From Phytohabitans rumicis (GTDB taxonomy: Bacteria > Actinomycetota > Actinomycetes > Mycobacteriales > Micromonosporaceae): a stretch of DNA of 64,000 nt. The notes below the pieces were generated by a model. That model was not told where the DNA came from. It made no database searches and was given only the letters and a program-made list of their open reading frames with translations. The stretch spans positions 5,907,001-5,971,000 of the forward strand of contig NZ_BLPG01000001.1 of assembly GCF_011764445.1 (NCBI RefSeq), in the 5' to 3' direction. Position 1 is the first letter of the stretch. Every line of letters begins with the position of its first letter. Shown here one piece after another: positions 61,817-64,000 of this stretch. Made by a program: the position numbers and the translations under genes.

Positions 61817-62775
61817 CGAGTCACCAACCCTCCCGCAAACGATCCGGCGGGCGGGATGACGCCGTTTTGGCGACACCACGCACCCGGCGGATGCTCGGCC
61901 GGGCGGCGGAGGCCGTTGGAGGGCCGGAGCTGGTGCGGGATCGGCGGCAGCGGCGGAAGCTCCACACCGGACTCCGCCTCGGCGCGCAGCTCGTCGGCGT
62001 CCTTCTCCTCGGCCATGCCGATCGGGCCGACCCGCTGGGCGTTCAGGAACTGCCGGACCACCGGCTCCACACTGGACAGCAGCATCTCGCGCGGCCCGAA
62101 CATGGCCAGGTGCCCGTGGTAGATGAGCCCGATGTTGTCCGGCACCGTGCGCGCTGTGTTGATGTCGTGCGTGACGATGAGGAACGTCGCGCCGGTCTGC
62201 TGGTTGAGGTCGATGATGAGCTGGTTCAGGTACGCCGTGCGCACCGGGTCGAGACCCGAGTCCGGCTCGTCGAAGAGGATGATTTCCGGGTCGAGCACGA
62301 GGGCCCGCGCCAGCCCGGCACGCTTGCGCATGCCGCCGGAGATCTGGCCCGGTAGCTTCTCCTCGGCGCCGACCAGGCCGACCATCTCCAGCTTCTGGTA
62401 GACCACCGACCTGATCTGCGACTCAGTACGGCGGGTGTGCTCGCGCAGCGGGAAGGCCACGTTGTCGAAGATGTTCATCGAGCCGAAGAGCGCGCCGTCC
62501 TGGAAGAGCACGCCGAAGAGCTTGCGCACCTCGTACAGCGCGCGCTCGGACAGCCGTGGCAGGTTCTGGCCCGCGATCCAGATGTCGCCGCGGTCCGGTT
62601 TCAGCAGGCCGACGAGCGTCTTGAGGAAGACCGACTTGCCGGTCCCGGACGGGCCGAGGAGCACCGAGATCTCGCCCGCGGGCAGCGTCAACGTGACGTC
62701 CGACCAGACCGGCTGCCCGCCGAAGGACTTCGTCAGCCCGTCGACCCGTACCTCGACTCCCACGCCCGTTGACAT
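61813..62775 (-). CDS. MlaF/MceG-type ABC ATPase
   Basis: This 320-residue ATPase drives the Mce importer. Walker A is GPSGTGKSV (about residue 42), Q-loop FGVLFQDGALFGSMN, signature ISGGMRKRAG as in MlaF/MceG, Walker B IILFDEPDSGLDPV, and H-loop VTHDI. A C-terminal extension (about 250-320) has acidic and Pro-rich stretches, as in mycobacterial MceG. ATG 62775 is used; an in-frame ATG at 62823 is possible and neither has a strong ribosome site. In mycobacteria mceG is unlinked; here it heads the operon. Confidence 0.92.
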   Translation of the reverse strand: MSTGVGVEVRVDGLTKSFGGQPVWSDVTLTLPAGEISVLLGPSGTGKSVFLKTLVGLLKPDRGDIWIAGQNLPRLSERALYEVRKLFGVLFQDGALFGSMNIFDNVAFPLREHTRRTESQIRSVVYQKLEMVGLVGAEEKLPGQISGGMRKRAGLARALVLDPEIILFDEPDSGLDPVRTAYLNQLIIDLNQQTGATFLIVTHDINTARTVPDNIGLIYHGHLAMFGPREMLLSSVEPVVRQFLNAQRVGPIGMAEEKDADELRAEAESGVELPPLPPIPHQLRPSNGLRRPAEHPPGAWCRQNGVIPPAGSFAGGLVTR

Positions 62776-62849
62776 CGGGCGACGGCCGGCTGGCGTTACA
62801 GCCGATTTTCCTCCGGTAGCCATTTGGGCTGGTCGCCGGTACGGTGCTG

Positions 62850-62859
62850 GAGTTAACTC
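62850..62859. other. Perfect GAGTTAACTC palindrome in the shbA upstream region
   Basis: A 10-bp perfect palindrome lies in the 104-nt divergent gap between the mce ATPase and shbA, 21 nt before the shbA start. No other clear promoter element was identified in the gap. Confidence 0.35.
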
Positions 62860-62879
62860 GTCGGTAACGAAAGACCGGG

Positions 62880-63458
62880 ATGACCGCAACGATCGAGCCG
62901 GAACTCGTCGCCCGAGCCGCCCAGCGCGACTCCCGGGCGACGGCTGCCCTGCTCGCCCAGCTTCGACCCGGTTTGGTGCGGTACTGCCGGGCTCGCCTGG
63001 GACGCATCGGCGGGGCGTACACGACGGCCGACGACGTCGCGCAGGAGGTCTGCCTCGGCGTGCTCCGCGCGCTACCGCGATACCGGGACGAGGGCCGGCC
63101 GTTCTCCGCGTTCGTGTACGCGATCGCCGCGAACAAGGTGGCCGACGCGCAGCGGGCGGCGATCCGCGACGCGGCGACGCCCACCGACGCCGTGGTCGAC
63201 CGGCCGGACGACGGGCCCGGTCCCGAGCAACAGGCGGTCGCCACCGACCTGGCCCGCCGGCTGTCCGCGCTGCTCGACCGCCTACCGCCGGCCCAGCGGG
63301 AGATTGTCCTGCTGCGGGTGGCGGTGGGCATGTCGGCCGAGGAGGTCGGCGCGGCGATGGGCATGACGGCGGCCGCCGTACGGGTCGCACAGTCCCGCGG
63401 GCTGGCCCGCCTGCGGACCCTGGCCGGCAGCGCACTGGACGAGGTGACGGCGGCATGA
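62880..63458 (+). CDS. shbA: RNA polymerase sigma factor ShbA (SigD type)
   Basis: This 192-residue ECF-like sigma factor has region 2 (LRPGLVRYCRARLGRIGGAY, ADDVAQEVCLGVLRALPRYR, FSAFVYAIAANKVADAQR) and region 4 (LDRLPPAQREIVLLRVAVGM, AMGMTAAAVRVAQSRGLARL). The type matches streptomycete ShbA, which transcribes the principal sigma gene hrdB, and mycobacterial SigD. The stop overlaps the next gene (ATGA), an RsdA-like anti-sigma factor, which supports the assignment. Confidence 0.92.
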   Translation: MTATIEPELVARAAQRDSRATAALLAQLRPGLVRYCRARLGRIGGAYTTADDVAQEVCLGVLRALPRYRDEGRPFSAFVYAIAANKVADAQRAAIRDAATPTDAVVDRPDDGPGPEQQAVATDLARRLSALLDRLPPAQREIVLLRVAVGMSAEEVGAAMGMTAAAVRVAQSRGLARLRTLAGSALDEVTAA

Positions 63459-64000
63459 CCGGGCCAGAGCAGCCCATCGGGTTGGACCAGATCGCGGCGG
63501 ACGACCTGCTGCTCGACGCCCTGGGACGCGGTGACTCCCCAAGTGGGGATTCCGTGGTGTCGATGCTTGCCGCCTGGCGGGCGGACCTCTCCGAAGGTGT
63601 CCCGGAGGCCGCCCGGCCCGCGCCCGAAAAGCGGCGGCAAAAGCGGCTCACCCGCATGGTGCTCGGCGCCGCCGCCGCGGCCGCCATCCTCGTGGCCGGG
63701 CTGGGCGTCTCCGCGCACCAGGCCGAGCCGGGCAGTCCACTGTGGCCGGTATCGAAGGTGGTCTACCCGGAGCGGTCCGAGGTGGTGGCCGCCGAGAAGG
63801 CCATCGCGGACGCCCGCGCCGCGGTGGCCGCCGGCCGGGACGCCGACGCGCGCCGGCTGCTCGGCGTCGCCTCGACCCACGTCGCCCGCGTCGATGACCG
63901 CACGGTAGTCGACCGGCTACGCAAGGAGATTCAGGCTCTCCTGAGCTCGCTGGCGTCGCCACCACCCGCGTCGCCGCAGGCATCGTCTCCCCGGCCGTCG
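63455..64000 (+). CDS. RsdA-like anti-sigma-D factor (3' truncated)
   Basis: The frame opens at ATG 63455 and is still open at the window edge (182 codons). The N-terminus (IGLDQIAADDLLLDALGRGD...SVVSMLAAWRADL, to about residue 45) is the sigma-D-binding segment of RsdA. A transmembrane helix follows near residues 68-88 (MVLGAAAAAAILVAGLGVSA). The extracytoplasmic part is Ala/Pro-rich with helical heptads (AAEKAIADARAAVAAGRDAD). It is coupled to shbA by the ATGA overlap. It should hold the sigma factor at the membrane. Confidence 0.87.
   Translation, partial: MTGPEQPIGLDQIAADDLLLDALGRGDSPSGDSVVSMLAAWRADLSEGVPEAARPAPEKRRQKRLTRMVLGAAAAAAILVAGLGVSAHQAEPGSPLWPVSKVVYPERSEVVAAEKAIADARAAVAAGRDADARRLLGVASTHVARVDDRTVVDRLRKEIQALLSSLASPPPASPQASSPRPS

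Overview
The window is chromosomal DNA of a very GC-rich actinobacterium, most likely a member of the Micromonosporaceae. I infer this from the strong third-position G/C bias, the many GTG/TTG starts and 4-nt ATGA/GTGA overlaps, the order corC-(deaminase-like)-era ... recO-uppS, the shbA/anti-sigma pair, and two families of long intergenic palindromes. I see no phage, IS element, CRISPR array, rRNA or tRNA. Nothing looks recently transferred.

Layout. 1-5.3 kb: housekeeping genes (CorC-type CBS protein, era, recO, uppS) plus a uronate dehydrogenase-like enzyme and a DUF4097-type lipoprotein. 5.4-7.3 kb: small genes separated by three copies of palindrome family A. 7.3-12.3 kb: a TPP-riboswitch-controlled ECF (YkoEDC-type) thiamine-precursor transporter, with a Tat-exported PHP metallohydrolase downstream. 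12.4-18.1 kb: a UPF0718 permease with its TIGR03943-type partner, a SIS-domain protein, membrane proteins and a long acyl-CoA dehydrogenase. 18.2-21.6 kb: a zinc operon (znuA-znuC-znuB-smtB-zur) behind a perfect Zur-like operator. 21.6-31.2 kb: glyS, an AbiEi-type nuclease-like protein, XdhC, dusB, a SigE-type sigma factor read in frame into a membrane protein, and a frameshifted ppdK. 31.2-33.4 kb: a four-gene roadblock/LC7-DUF4388 operon. 33.7-42.3 kb: VOC protein, dgt, a ferredoxin reductase-like flavoprotein, a 1,323-residue secreted GH87-like alpha-1,3-glucanase, a phosphopantetheinyl transferase and a metallophosphoesterase. 42.3-47.1 kb: a PadR regulator with an ABC exporter whose permease is frameshifted twice, then an acyltransferase. 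47.1-52.1 kb: secDF and small uncharacterised genes. 52.1-62.8 kb: a complete mce lipid-import operon (ATPase, two YrbE permeases, six MCE proteins, one 59-residue protein, two Mce-associated proteins). 62.9 kb to the end: shbA and its RsdA-like anti-sigma factor, cut by the edge.

Two themes stand out. First, the intergenic palindromes (six family A, seven family B, one family C) sit mostly at gene 3' ends, and several supply coding sequence or stop codons: the acyl-CoA dehydrogenase C-terminus, the AbiEi-like protein C-terminus and the N-terminus of mceB. Second, three reading-frame breaks (one in ppdK, two in the FtsX-type permease) and the apparent sigma/membrane-protein fusion are each repaired by restoring a single base near G/C runs. 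That pattern points to sequencing errors at least as much as to real gene decay.
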